From the NCBI GenBank assembly GCA_963514095.1, contig OY741285.1:11223116-11287115 (forward strand): DNA of 64,000 bases. The letters are read 5' to 3'. The DNA is from Eutrigla gurnardus (Eukaryota; Chordata; Actinopteri; Perciformes; Triglidae). Position numbers and translations under genes: made by a program. The number at the start of each line of letters is the position of its first letter. The first letter of the stretch is position 1. Shown here in pieces: positions 53,401 to 64,000 of this stretch. The notes under the pieces were generated by a model, which had not been told where the DNA came from, made no database searches, and worked only from the letters and a program-made list of their open reading frames with translations.

Positions 53401-53869
53401 TTAAAGTGGGGAGATGGACCATAATAACTTTCCATTTTTGGAAGTTAACCATTTTTTTTGTAAATGTGTCCAAAGTGTGTCCAGGACAATGCAAACATAT
53501 CATCATATTCATTTTATGTTTACCTATTTGCCCCCATTCAATTCAGAAAAATCAATGAAAAAAAGAAATGTTAACCAAATTGAATGGGGTCAAATTGACC
53601 ACAAGGATGACTGGAAAGTTTAACATCTTACATTTACATTGTAACATTACTCATTTGGCTTTTCTCCAAAACAATATGCAAATGAACGTATGTTCCAAGC
53701 AATCAGATTATCATGATTTTCTATCACATAAAAAAAAAAAACAGTCAGTGGCACAACCTTTGGAAGGAATTCCTTGCAGACAGATGATGATAGATACCAG
53801 CAGAAACGCGTTTAGCAGCTTCAGCCTTGGCGGAGGATGATAATCCATCACAGCAGACGGTCCGGACAT
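50410..53869 (-). CDS. il21r: Interleukin-21 receptor-like class I cytokine receptor
   Basis: Eight exons on the minus strand, 53869-53758, 52934-52802, 52722-52520, 52412-52255, 51473-51290, 51159-51075, 50981-50903 and 50826-50410, join to 456 aa. Residues ~18-33 are a signal-peptide core. The ectodomain has paired cysteines (LRCVTDYLYAVDCSL) and several sequons. The juxtamembrane signature WSEWS is at 245-249, followed by a single transmembrane helix at ~269-289. The cytoplasmic start has a Pro-rich box 1 (FIPTPAPYF), then LYSDCQGDFKSWVV, which closely matches LYKGCSGDFKKWVG of human IL21R. IL21R pairs with the common gamma chain to signal through JAK1/JAK3 and STAT3. The tail (~165 aa) is shorter than in human. 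Tyrosines near the end (WYCNEYCTL) may be phosphorylation sites. IL-2Rbeta-like or IL-9R-like identity is less likely. Confidence 0.82.
51716..52172. repeat. Tandemly duplicated TTAACC repeat in il21r intron
   Basis: Two copies about 280 bases apart share GTGTCCACATGAAATATTAC near the start (51759 and 52033). They also share ACTTCAGTCCTGA and TTAATTTATAGAATGTTAAC (51836 and 52140). Each ends in TTAACCCTTTAA. TTAACC(C) words at several borders suggest a TTAA-targeting (piggyBac-type) element or a partial duplication of one. Confidence 0.7.
53195..53623. mobile_element. piggyBac-like MITE in il21r intron 1
   Basis: The element is flanked by TTAA at both ends (53195-53198 and 53620-53623), the hallmark target of piggyBac transposases. 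The left end is CCCTCCTGTTATCCTTGGGG followed by TCAATTTGACC. The right end, read in reverse complement, is CTTTCCAGTCATCCTTGTGG followed by TCAATTTGACC, an imperfect terminal inverted repeat of about 30 bases. It is 429 bases long with no transposase frame, so it is non-autonomous. Confidence 0.7.
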
Positions 53870-56013
53870 CACCGTGGCCCTGAGAGGTCTGGATTAAGTC
53901 ATGCTGCCCTGAAGCTTCTTGTAAAAACCAGTGCTTGACGAAGGCTGAGAGAGGGAGGCATTAGTGAGTCTGCTCACGCTGATAGCCATCACTCGTATTT
54001 CTCTGGTGGGACAGGATGTGCTTTTTTAAGACAGCAGGTATAAAATGAAAATGTGTGACAGGGTAAGCCTACGGTTTAACCAAACACAATGTTGAGCCTC
54101 ATACCACAAACCCATAATCGACCACACTGTGCCCTGAATTCTGTGCTTTTTGTGAGATTTGGTTTAAGCATAGTAGATTTTTTCATTAAAAAAATCATTA
54201 GACCTGTTTTAATTCCCTTGAAAACCAATTGAAATACAAAATTCTGTAGTCTGTAGTGTGGATGTTTCACTGCCTTTGTTCTTTCAGCCTCCTTGAGACT
54301 TGTGCTAACCTGCTGAATAGACACAAAGCTGGTACACATTCACCTCTTACCAGCCCTGTGATGAGCTGATAAGACTCCACAAACACACATGCAATGGTGA
54401 AACTCAACTTAATCACATAATATTAATGATCTCTCTTGCAGAAAGTAGAAAGAGCATCTACAAATAGCTGCTATACATTGCATTCTGGAAGGCACGCACA
54501 TTTAAAATTGGCTTAATTCGGTAGCATTAAATATACCCACGTCCATGTAAAATTATCAATGTGGCACCATTTCTGCAGTGAACTGGCAAACCATGCATTT
54601 AACACACTAGATAACAAACCAGAGTGACTCAAAGTGAGGCTGTCTTTAGTCATTACGCATTTAAACTGATACAGGCCAAGGGTCTCTTCGTATACTTTAG
54701 GGATGACTTTTAAATGTAAATACGGAGGACAAACACATATTGGGTGATTCTCTCTGTCAAGTAACTGAATTTGGAATATAAATTCTTGTGCAACGTACAA
54801 GAGTGTTGCATAATGTGTAGAGCAGCGAGAGGAGATCTGCTCATCTTGTTTTGTGGTCATTCTATAAAAGATAGGAGCTGACGGTGTCTTCCTCTGAGGT
54901 TCACAATTTTTATTTAGATTCATGAGTTACACTCGTACTCGACTGTGTCTCTCTGTGTTAGGTTGTACACTTTGTCTGCACGGTCGTTCCAGCTTTTCAG
55001 TTAGATTAGGAAAAAACGTGATTTATGTAAATGCATGTCTGTCCATTTGTGGCCCGAGGGGGCATTTAGTGCCAACGTCTCAGCTTCATCACTTGTCTCA
55101 CTTTTAGCAAAGGTTAAAAGTGAAGAATGCAATGCTTTTTGTTTCAGAGAGCACCTCAAGAGGAAACAATAGTGGCTTTACCACACAGACCGTTTCAGTT
55201 TGTTTTGGTGTTTTGCTGCCCAAAATATCTGCAAACATCCGATGACTTCACCACAGAGCGTAAAGAAGAAGGCCTATTTTTATTTTGTTGAAACCTAAAT
55301 GACTCTCTGTCCCCGTCATGTGAGGCAGTGTGACCTTGTCTTTAATACGTGCTTGAGATCAGCGATGAAGCTCTCGTGAGATACAAATAAGTTCAAAGTC
55401 TTGTGCAAGAAACCCTGATACGGTCAGCTCTATCTGCAACTTGTTGCAGTTCCGGCACGTTCAATATGAGGCTTTTTTTTTTTCATTTTTGCAGTACTTT
55501 GATAAGAATGTTTTCTTTTTTATGATAAAGAATCTAAATATGATGGCAAATAGTCATACATGTATCTTTTTTCTTTAAATAACATGCAATCTGACTGATG
55601 AAGATCTGAGGGGGGGAGATTGCTGTAGAAAGCTGTTCACAAATCGACTCATCACAATATAAAAATTCATCCAGTAGACACTTATAAAAAAAGAAATTCA
55701 TAGACATGCTTTGTATTATTATCATTTAATAGTTCCCTGTAAGTATTTACACAGTTGTCCCCAATATGTTAATTGCTATCTGGCAAATATAAAAAAGAAA
55801 GACTGTTAAGTTGACTTCATCAACTTATTCCACTTCAATATAAAACCAGCTATAAAGTAATATTGGACCTATAAAACAAGTCCCCTCTGAAGTCTGAGAC
55901 TCTGGTATGTTTTTTTTTACATACTGCACAGGATACAAATGATTAAAAAAATGACCCTGTGCAAAATTATGGGTATAGTTTTGACTGTAGATTTGGATCT
56001 AGATCAGCATGGG
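53870..56013. other. Spacer between il21r and the Tubby-like gene
   Basis: The left part is the il21r promoter, and the right ~290 bases are probably the 3' untranslated region of the Tubby-like gene, with ATTAAA on the minus strand at 55730-55725. The 136-residue minus-strand open frame at 54513-54923 shows no recognised motif, lies in AT-rich sequence, and is not called. Nothing else is supported. Confidence 0.5.
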
Positions 56014-59000
56014 TCACTCACAAGCCAGTTTGCCATCAAAGGACGACAGGGTGATGGCAAAGGCTTGCAGGGCACACATGGGAAAACTATAATCCATGGA
56101 GAAGACGTCCTCCGCTACACGGCCAAACTGCATCACGATGTAATCCTCTAGAAAGGAAGGGAGGGGGGGGGGCAGATGACAGCAAAGTTAGGAATAAAGA
56201 CAAAACAGCCATTTTCCTTGTGGCTGATGATAGAATATTCCCGTCTCACCGTTGTCAGGGTGGATGATCTGGAAGTTCTTGACGGAGGCCTGGGTGACAC
56301 GGCCGTGGAAGTTGAGCACGTAGGACTGAGTCTGCTCGTTCCAGCTCGGGGATTTGTTCACCAGCGTGACCAGCTTGTCTGTGTTGCTGTTTGCATGGCG
56401 GACCAGTAGAGTCTCAAGGTCCTATTTTTAAAAAGATATTTTAGATATTTAACACTTTAATCATCACGGGGTTGTAAAAGGATACTTTTGTATTTTAACA
56501 TACATTGCTTGGACGAATAGACACTCTCTCATCGTTCTCCAACATCCCGGGGATGATCACCGTCATTTTCCGAGGGCCCTTAAATCCCAGCACGTTTGTC
56601 TCCTGGAACATGATAGCAAATCCGGTTACTGGTTTTTATCTATTAATATGCTCGGTCTATTGGGATGTTAAAGGATACAGAGTGAAGTTTGGACTCACGT
56701 AACAAATTGCTGCCAGCTCTTGCCTCAGTGACTCGCACTCTTTGATGAAGGGCTTTTTCTCTGGGTTTTCACCTCCGTCGTAGACCGTGAACTTCGTACC
56801 CAGAACGTTGGATCTGAAACACGTTAGTCTGATCAGATGCCTGATCTGAAACAGACTCAATCAACTTGATTAACAAAATGATCTAAAACTGGAAAATAGT
56901 CCAATTTACACTCAGGATGCAATCAAAATAGAAACCCCAAGAAACCTTTTTTTCCCCGTGTCAGATATGATGACACGTCATAGCAGGAAAATCACAGGTG
57001 ATAATAATATTAATGATGGCTGAAGTACTTCAAGCATATTTGAGAACAGGCTGTTTAGTAGGATAACAGTGGATTCTTACATATTATTTTAAGGGAAAAG
57101 GTTTCATGATCCCAAGATATCAGCGAATTCACGTAAAGTAGTAAATCAGATGAAGCTGTACCGTAGTTTTCCTATGTAGCAGTTTGTATCTCTGGACAGA
57201 TTGGTCGCGTCGGTGGAGATGAGATAGTTGGATGTTTTGCACTTCTTCCTTTTTCTGCCCGCCATTAGAAACACCTGGTGACGGAACAGTGAAAAACACG
57301 TTTTAATAGAAATATGACAGCTCAAGGGGGTATTAGAAGTAAAAAGAAATCAATGTGCACAAGGATCGGGTTGACATTGTGCAGAATTGCCAACCCTCTT
57401 GCCGTCCTCCTTCTCCATGTGGAGGTAGTACGTCGGGTAGATGCCCTTCTCCATGCCTCTCCGGTCCCTGGTGACCCGACACTGGATCGTCACGTCTCTG
57501 GGGGCTGGACGCGAAGCAAACTTCTCAAGATCCTCTAACGACATTGGAGAAGTTGACTGAAATGTGAAGGAAATTATTTTACGAGTCGTTTTTTCCACTT
57601 CCATTCTGGTCAAAATAGGGTGCATACTTGCCTCATTGACTTTTAGCGTCTCACCCTTTCATTCGATTCACTGCCTGAAGATGAACTCTCCCTGTAGTTG
57701 GAGTTCAGGGAAGCGAGACTCTGCGTGGTTTTCTCCGCTTTCTTTGTCTTCTTTTCCTTTTTCCCCTTTTCCTGCACTTCCTCATCTTTGCTCTCGTCAC
57801 TTATTTGGCATCTGGCTGCGGAGACGACGCACAAATGTATGGTTTTCAACAGCCGTGCGGTATTATTGATCATAAAATGCACAGGGGCCAGAGTATCGCT
57901 CACATGTGTCGAGTTTTTTATTCTTCTTCGGCGATTGAGGGACCTGGGACCCCTCTTCATCGTCACTTTCATCGTGGTTATTACTCTTCTTTGGACTCGC
58001 CACCTCTGTCTCGGACTCGGTCCCCTGGGTCGAAGGGGGTCTAATCTCCGGGGATGAAACTTCCTGCAAGTGCTTCTCTGCAAAAGAGGAGACACTTAAA
58101 TGCATGAGTTAAGTATTCATGATGCCAAACAAAGCTTAACATTCAACACTGTGAGCGACTTAATGATAACGTTGAAGTTACTTTTCCTCTCTTGCTTGGT
58201 TGTCTTGTTTGTCTTCTGCAGGTCTTCAGCTTCTTTCACTTTGTCTTTCTTCCTCGTTTTCTTCTCCTTCTCTTTCTCCTTTGCGTCGTCCTGCTCCACC
58301 TCTGATGGAAAGCAAAAGCAACGAGTTGCCGATGAATCATTTATTCTCAGCACAGAACACAGAGTCCACCAAGGGCCCAACGTGTGAATAGCTTTGTAGG
58401 TCCCATGAGAATAAAACATTCTGCTTTGGGTATTCTTACGTTTGGCCTTTTTCACTTCTTTCTTCTTTGTCTTTTTCCCCTCCGGCTGAGCGTCGTTCTC
58501 CACCTCCCACTTTGCATCGGGCTTTTTGTCGATCTCCCTTTTCTTGGGTGTTACAGGATTCTCCGAAGGCGTCTCATCAAACGTTGTGCTCGCTGTCACG
58601 TCGCATTCACCTAATGTGATCTCATCCAGCGGGTTATCATGGGCGTGTTCGACTTGATCTCCAGGAAAAACAAACAAACCTGTATTTAATATCACTTAAT
58701 AGGCTAAATATAATTGCACCACATTGGAATTTGATTTTATTTGCTACGTATAATGATATAATGATAAATGAGTCTGATACTCACCACTCAGGGAAGTGCT
58801 GCTGAGCGATTGGTTGATCAACAGAGGTGTTTCATCAGAGCGGCCGGCCTTGTTCTTTCGGCTCTTTTGGCGAGCATCCCGGTTGACTACCACCATTTGA
58901 GAATCGGTCCTCTTTTTTTGCTGCTTTTTCATCAAAAGGGTTCGCTACAGGAGAATTCAGTGTTGGGTTTAGAATTTAAAGTCTTAAAGTTCATACGTGG

Positions 59001-60035
59001 GGATACAACTACAGAGATGAGCCTTTATATATTCAATTTCAATATGTTTTCACTTTCAGAACATCTTAACTCTGCTTGTTCACAGTAGGCTACGTATTGT
59101 TGGTCAGGAAGCTGTGCATGAATGTACGAAGTGCATTTCATAATGTTTTGTACTGCTTTTTTAACGCACATGACAGCAACTAAACACTATGGGTGTAATG
59201 ATTCCTTGATGTTGATTTCCAATGTCGAGATGCTGGACATATTATAGTTTCCTGATGCAAATTTGACAAACAAATGCACAGCACTAGAGCACTCAAGGAC
59301 TGGGTGAATTTGTTTTCTTGTTTTTCTTGCGTGGCATAAAAGGACTGCAACTGCATTTTGTTGTAATAGCCACATGTTGTACATTGACAACCTTGAGCAT
59401 GTTCTTCGGTCAGACTTGTATTCAATTATTCAAGTAAGGAATCACATTTTTTTTTGTACATTATCTGTGATATTTCAGATAATTAATTGATTGTAGTATT
59501 TAATTGAATTCTAGATAATCCATTGTGACTCATGTCCACGAAAGATGATGAACTACTGAGTCTAGTCCCATGCTTCCTTGTTACTGTTTACTATTGTTTT
59601 AGAAGGATTCTACAACTACTATTAGTAGTACTTCTACCACTGATGTATTTTAGTAGTACTCTACTGGATATAAGCCAGTAGCTCACATACAGCAGGTGGC
59701 TCTGACACAGCCAGAGACTCCTGAAAAGATTTTTCTTTTCCTTTTTTTGCAAAGCTCTCTCAGCTTTAACCACTTGTCCGCAAATTAGCCTTACTAATGA
59801 ATAAGCTCCAGTCTTTGCCTGTCCTAGTAACATAGCTAAAAATCTACTGTCAACTTTAAAGTAACCTTGGCCTATCTCTTTGTAAAGTACATATGGTATT
59901 TGTACCAGATTAGAATAAACCAAAACACATCATAAGGGCTATTTCCGTGCCTTAAATGACATCAAATATTTACACAAATCCTCGTTTCTTTACCTGGTTG
60001 TCCAGCTTCTGCTGTCGTATATCGGTGTCCTCCAT
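56014..60035 (-). CDS. tulp1: Tubby-like protein, closest to TULP1
   Basis: Twelve exons on the minus strand: 60035-59994, 58944-58785, 58658-58440, 58301-58182, 58077-57904, 57815-57655, 57556-57395, 57274-57162, 56813-56699, 56602-56504, 56421-56250 and 56147-56014. They join to 556 aa. Residues 5-30 (IRQQKLDNQRTLLMKKQQKK) match the IFT-A-binding helix of TUB/TULP3. The middle (about 70-290) is Lys/Glu-rich low complexity. From ~300 on is the Tubby barrel that binds PI(4,5)P2: APRDVTIQCRVTRDRRGMEK, FLMAGRKRKKCKTSNYLIS, LGTKFTVYDGGENP, ETNVLGFKGPRKMTVIIPGM, FHGRVTQASVKNFQI and the family end SSFDGKLACE. Tubby proteins carry membrane cargo into cilia. RKMTVIIPGM and the SSFDGKLACE ending favour TULP1; TULP2 is an alternative. 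The donor at 57395 (AGG|GTTGGC) is weak. Confidence 0.85.
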
Positions 60036-60621
60036 TTCTCTGTAAAAGACTCACTGCTAATTACAATCAGTAGATGTCCTAATTAAGGATACACCACTTT
60101 AAAAGAAGCAAAAGCATCAAAGTTCAGGGTAAGTAATGGTTCGGTTTCCAAAATAAAAGAGCAATTAAATATGGACGCGCGCGTTTGATTGCGGCACCCT
60201 GCTCCATCTGACGGTCTGTCCACCTGCATGTAGCAGAAGGCAAAGTGGATTAAAAGGGGATAATGTTCTTAAACTGCACAGCACAGCTCGCTCGGTATAG
60301 ACAGGAAGCCCCGGGGGGAAAGCTTTTCGTGGCTTCTTTATGGAGACGGTGGAAGGCCTAACGTAACAGTAGGAATGACTGGAGAAACAGGAAGGTGATG
60401 ACCTGCTCCTGTCAGCTGTACGCATCACTTACCCGAGCGTGGAGAGTCAAACACGGAAGCGGCAGCCTCCATAAAATACCCCGAAGCTGCCGAGTCTCAT
60501 CCAGACGCGCCTCTGTAACATTACAAGTCAGCCAGAGGGCCGAAATCACCGAAAACGTCCCAGAAAGCATCAACTTAAACAGACATCGAGTGTTACCGTA
60601 ACACCCGGTCAGGTTTATCTC

Positions 60622-60762
60622 GTTGCCATGGATACGGCTGCCATGCAGCGACGGAGAGCTGTGATATCCCGGTCTCTTTCTATTTCTCTATTGTAATAAT
60701 AATAATTATTATCATTATTATAATAATGAACTATATGAATGTTCACAATATTAACATTAATA

Positions 60763-60806
<44 letters not shown>

Positions 60807-60952
60807 TCGTTGCAGAATAGTAATGGTTTGGTCATTGTAATGTTTATGTATATGTAATAATAATATTATCTCTAGTTACACTATTTTGCCATGGTTCGCT
60901 ACGACGCGCTAAACCGGAAAAAGAAGAAAGTGTGACAGTGTTGCTAAGATAC
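60622..60952. promoter_or_regulatory. Two RFX X-box-like sites between tulp1-like and cfap119
   Basis: GTTGCCATGGATAC (60622-60635) is close to the ideal X-box palindrome GTTGCCATGGCAAC. GTTGCTAAGATAC (60940-60952) is a second, weaker match. X-boxes bound by RFX factors drive ciliary genes. Both sites lie between the divergent start codons at 60035 (-) and 61205 (+). Binding is inferred from the motif only. Confidence 0.6.
60760..60806. repeat. (AAT)n microsatellite
   Basis: About 15 trinucleotide units, with further degenerate AAT sequence on the left side, between the two X-box-like sites. Confidence 0.95.
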
Positions 60953-61204
60953 AGCGAGGTACTCAAACAGGAAATGGGTTTGCTTCGTTGAAGCCTGTTT
61001 TGTCGCGTAAACTTTCGCTTAATACTTTTTCATAGTAAACAAAAACTAAACCCAAACAATAGCTTGATATATTTCATCTTTTTTAATCTAGGATATTTTT
61101 TTTGTATAGCCAGTGTTCTTTTTTTGACAAAACAATTGCAGTTTTTCAGCTGTCATCTTCTACAGTTTGCTCAATTTCTAAATTCCGCTATATACATTTT
61201 AAAA

Positions 61205-62904
61205 ATGAATATGATAATACAGGTAGGTGTTTATTACACGTTTACTTATATGAGTGAGCTACCTGTTTTTAATCATATGACTAACATATAAGGAATCATC
61301 TTATAGCTTGCAGTATTATTATTATTATATCACTATTGTGATATTGTAATGCATCGTTTTGTTGTGTAGGTACCACAGGCCCTGAAAGCTAAAGTGATGC
61401 TATGGTGAGTTCTGTGCCTTCATCTGGATTATGTTCAACTTGATGATTGGTTACTCCATGTGACTGAATATAATGTCTAACCCAGAATCCATGTCCTGTG
61501 TGTTTTTAGGACAGATGTGAGCTACCATGACATGGAGGAGATCGGGAAGATGCACTGCATTCCTGATCTGGAGAGGTTATGCCCGTTTATGAGCAGGAAC
61601 CCATCTATTTAAACACAATGACACACACAGCACTGACATGTGATTTTCTCTTCTGTGACAGCGCTTTATGCAGTGTCTTCAGAGTCGACATCCCTGAACC
61701 AAAAAGAGGAGTTCTCCTGGAGCTGTACGTCCACGCTGTGCTCTTTTGCAGAGAGTGCAACTTCACAAACGAGCAAACTTCGGCTTTCTTGTCCATCATC
61801 AAATCCATCCACGACGCGAACACAGGCAAGAAAAGTCCTATAATGTCACTGCGGTGCAGCTGGGCGATGAAGTCAAAGCACCAATTCATTTTAAATGTTA
61901 CTTAAGATGTGTTTGACATGCTTTTCTTACAGAAACTTCACTCAACAACATAGAACAGTGTTTCAAATACTGCAAGGAGCTACTTCTCTGTCACTCAGTC
62001 CGGGTCTGTAAAACAATTCACAGCAAACTCAGAGTATTATCATAAAAGCCACAAATCCAATGTTTCATCTTGATGCTTCTCTCTGTTTGCCCACTACAGA
62101 GACCCCCCTTCAGCATCAACATCTTCACCTCTGCAGAGGTGAACTGTATCTTAAACTACATCCATAACAGCTACATGAGACACTACAAACTCTACAAATA
62201 TATCTTCACCCCACAGGTAAGAATCAGGAAATGAGCTTTTCTGCACAAATTGTTTCAAGCAACATTCATTTTTAATACACTTTGAATTTAGTCCAGTGTA
62301 TAAATCTGTTTTTTTCCCACAGGTAAAACTTGATTTGTCTGTGACTTACTCTGGGATCCCAGACCAGGATGAAACTACCGTGGAGGATTCTTCTGCTTCA
62401 GGTAATACTTACGGGGTAACAGCACTTTTTAATAGCAGAAAAGTTGAGTTTGAAGCTGCGTTACATTGAGAACAGAACGTTGTTAATAGTTTGCAGCACC
62501 GTGGACCAGACTTATTCATACATTTAAGTACTTTTCTTGCATCAGATGGTGAAAAAGTGATGGAAGAAGAAACACGAGCAGCACCAAAGACAGACAGCTC
62601 TCCTCGAACACAGGAAGCATCCATTAAAGAGCCGGGGGGAGCACTGCTTGGTAGATCACAAAATCAGAAAACTGTGCAAAAATCACTTTTTAAAACTCAA
62701 AATGCTGCCCAAACTTTGTATTCTAACTGCTTTACTTCCTTACGTTCAGGTTCCACATCAGAACTGAAGGCGTTGATCGAGAAGGAGGTCAGGGAGCAGA
62801 TGAAGCTCGTGTCTGGACGACTAGATCAGCGAATGAAAGACGTTGCGGAGCAGCACAACAGCACTAAAGTGACTCTAAAGCCAAACCACAAGGCCCAGAA
62901 ATAA
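61205..62904 (+). CDS. cfap119: Cilia- and flagella-associated protein 119 (CCDC189, C1a-32 family)
   Basis: Exons are 61205-61222, 61370-61404, 61510-61575, 61662-61825, 61933-62003, 62100-62216, 62323-62401 and 62546-62904, giving 302 aa; 269 aa if 62651-62749 is spliced out. The core VMLWTDVSYHDMEEIGKM, LLELYVHAVLFCRECNFT, CKELLLCHSVRRPPFSINIF and YKLYKYIFTPQVKLDL fits the family of Chlamydomonas C1a-32/FAP119, a subunit of the central-pair C1a projection of motile cilia. The C-terminus (ELKALIEKEVREQMKL) is a short coiled coil. Intron 4 appears to be GC-AG (ACAG|GCAAGA). The first exon codes for six residues only, so the start is the least sure part. Poly(A) hexamer at 62964-62969. The identification is from memory of the family, not alignment. 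Confidence 0.68.
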
Positions 62905-63688
62905 CGGCCGAGCTGCGTTGATTTTCAATAACGACAATTCAAGCTTGACAACATTTTATTGTCAATAAAACCTTGTTTCTTCATATACAGTACATCATAT
63001 CTGCATTTGTACAATTACTGCACATTCTCATGGAGGCACTTTCAGGAAAAGTGCTTATTAAACTGAAGGACGAGTTAGGAATGGTGTTGGTTAGCTTTAA
63101 TAGGAAATACAGTCACAACTAGTTTTTCACAGTTAGCTTAAGTGCGTTTCTGTCTGAGGAATGCCTGCATGCATGACAGTTACAGGTAACTCACAAACAC
63201 TCTGTGCTCGGAATGTTTCACACGTCTTCTGCCACTGATGTGTAACACCTTGTTCCATTATGTGCGTAGAATTATCTTTTAAATAATTAATCACAGTGCT
63301 TCAATGTTTGCTTCAGCCACACGACATCACAACCCTTTAGTTCTAACGAGTATCAGCGAGAAAAATCCTTAATGCACGTAAACATACCTATATGCGATGT
63401 GTTATATCAAACGATTGTGCAATGTGTCCTCTCCTGCAATGTGACACTAAAAAAACATGATGAGAAGAGTTACAAACAGCCGCAAAGTTGGATGAAAAGG
63501 GCAGATAAGATAAAACGTGCATGCTTATCTTTTGACTTGCAGAAGCCCAGCATGCGTTAATAAGGCAAACGTCGTCCCTGAATTCCTCATCTCAAAATTG
63601 AACACAGCATTTGACACGGCAAACACCGACAGCACATGTAAATGTTTAAATAAAAAAAAAACCACTGCGGTGGGGGAATGAGGTTGAC
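62905..63688. other. 3' ends of cfap119 and of the convergent gene
   Basis: The cfap119 3' untranslated region ends near 62985 (AATAAA at 62964). The rest is probably 3' untranslated sequence of the minus-strand gene whose last exon starts at 63934. TTTATT at about 63650 (AATAAA-like on minus, TTTAAATAAA region) could be its poly(A) site. No other feature is seen. Confidence 0.45.
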
Positions 63689-63934
63689 CTATGTTTCAAA
63701 GTCCTCCAGGTCCAGCAGCATGATCTTGGCTGTGTTCTGAAAGAGGGCGGCTCGGTTCTGCTGCTCCCCTTTCTTCACCCAGTGGCCGTAGATGCGGAAG
63801 GCGCAGCCGTCAATGAGTTTGCGGACACCGCGGAGGGAGTAAGGATCCCGGGCCAGCACTTCCCGGGTCAGCGGCCGAGCCCGGCGGTAACGGCTGTACA
63901 TCCTGATGCAGGCCAGCACGCTGACTATCAACAC
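63689..63934 (-). CDS. Last coding exon of an unidentified protein, cut by the window end
   Basis: After an acceptor (TTCCCCCCTCAG) a phase-0 frame of 81 residues runs to a TAG stop. It starts with a hydrophobic stretch (VLIVSVLACIRMY) and continues with a basic, well-ordered segment (RYRRARPLTREVLARDP, LRGVRKLIDGCAFRIYGHWV) that ends LLDLEDFET. GC-rich codon use like a real exon, a strong acceptor and a long frame support it. I do not recognise the family. It looks like the end of a membrane protein with a cytosolic tail. Earlier exons lie beyond 64000. Confidence 0.6.
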   Translation of the reverse strand: MLIVSVLACIRMYSRYRRARPLTREVLARDPYSLRGVRKLIDGCAFRIYGHWVKKGEQQNRAALFQNTAKIMLLDLEDFET

Positions 63935-64000
63935 CTGAGGGGGGAAGAAGGTGATGATATTTGCTTTGAGGCGTAGCATTTTAAATCGGCAACAAAAAAA

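Noticed and set aside
54513..54923. 136-residue minus-strand open frame between il21r and the Tubby-like gene
   Set aside because: AT-rich composition, no recognised domain, no splice partner, no conserved motif; could be a chance frame.
57643..58105. Plus-strand Leu/Phe-rich frames over the Tubby-like gene
   Set aside because: They are the antisense of Lys/Glu-rich coding exons.

Overview
The window is vertebrate nuclear DNA, almost certainly from a spiny-rayed (percomorph) teleost. It holds small multi-exon genes with GT-AG introns and long AT-rich introns. It also carries teleost-type repeats: tRNA-derived SINE, TTAA-flanked MITE, and CA, GA and AAT microsatellites. Many GCTAACGTTAGC-like palindromes lie near 5' ends. 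I rebuilt the exons by hand from splice sites, frame continuity and remembered vertebrate orthologues. No alignment or search was run.

Layout. (1) 1-9.5 kb: a C7orf50 orthologue (+) whose 6.3-kb third intron holds two receptor genes on the opposite strand: the G-protein-coupled estrogen receptor gper1 and an orphan seven-helix protein. (2) 10.7-15.7 kb: gnptg (-) and tsr3 (+), head to head across a compact promoter with an NRF1-type palindrome and a CLEAR-like E-box. (3) 16-24.7 kb: pdpk1 (+), 14 coding exons, with a dense field of AACGTT palindromes in intron 1. (4) 25-41.4 kb: kctd5 (+), with an unexpected second version of its penultimate coding exon and an alternative acidic last exon with its own poly(A) signal. 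(5) 42.4-50.1 kb: ube2i (Ubc9, +), tail to tail with (6) 50.2-53.9 kb: an IL-21 receptor-like class I cytokine receptor (-). (7) 56-60 kb: a Tubby-like gene closest to tulp1 (-), head to head with (8) 61.2-63 kb: cfap119/ccdc189 (+), with two RFX X-box-like sites between them. (9) 63.7-63.9 kb: the last coding exon of an unidentified membrane protein (-), cut by the window end.

The genes are mostly unrelated housekeeping or signalling loci that correspond to human 7p22 and 16p (plus the Tubby family), so the block looks like conserved synteny. Functional pairings suggested by the DNA are the ciliary tulp/cfap119 divergent pair and the gnptg/tsr3 divergent pair. The best candidates for something undescribed are the kctd5 exon duplication with its alternative tail, the orphan receptor nested in C7orf50 with an ATG-only first coding exon, and the palindrome field in pdpk1 intron 1.
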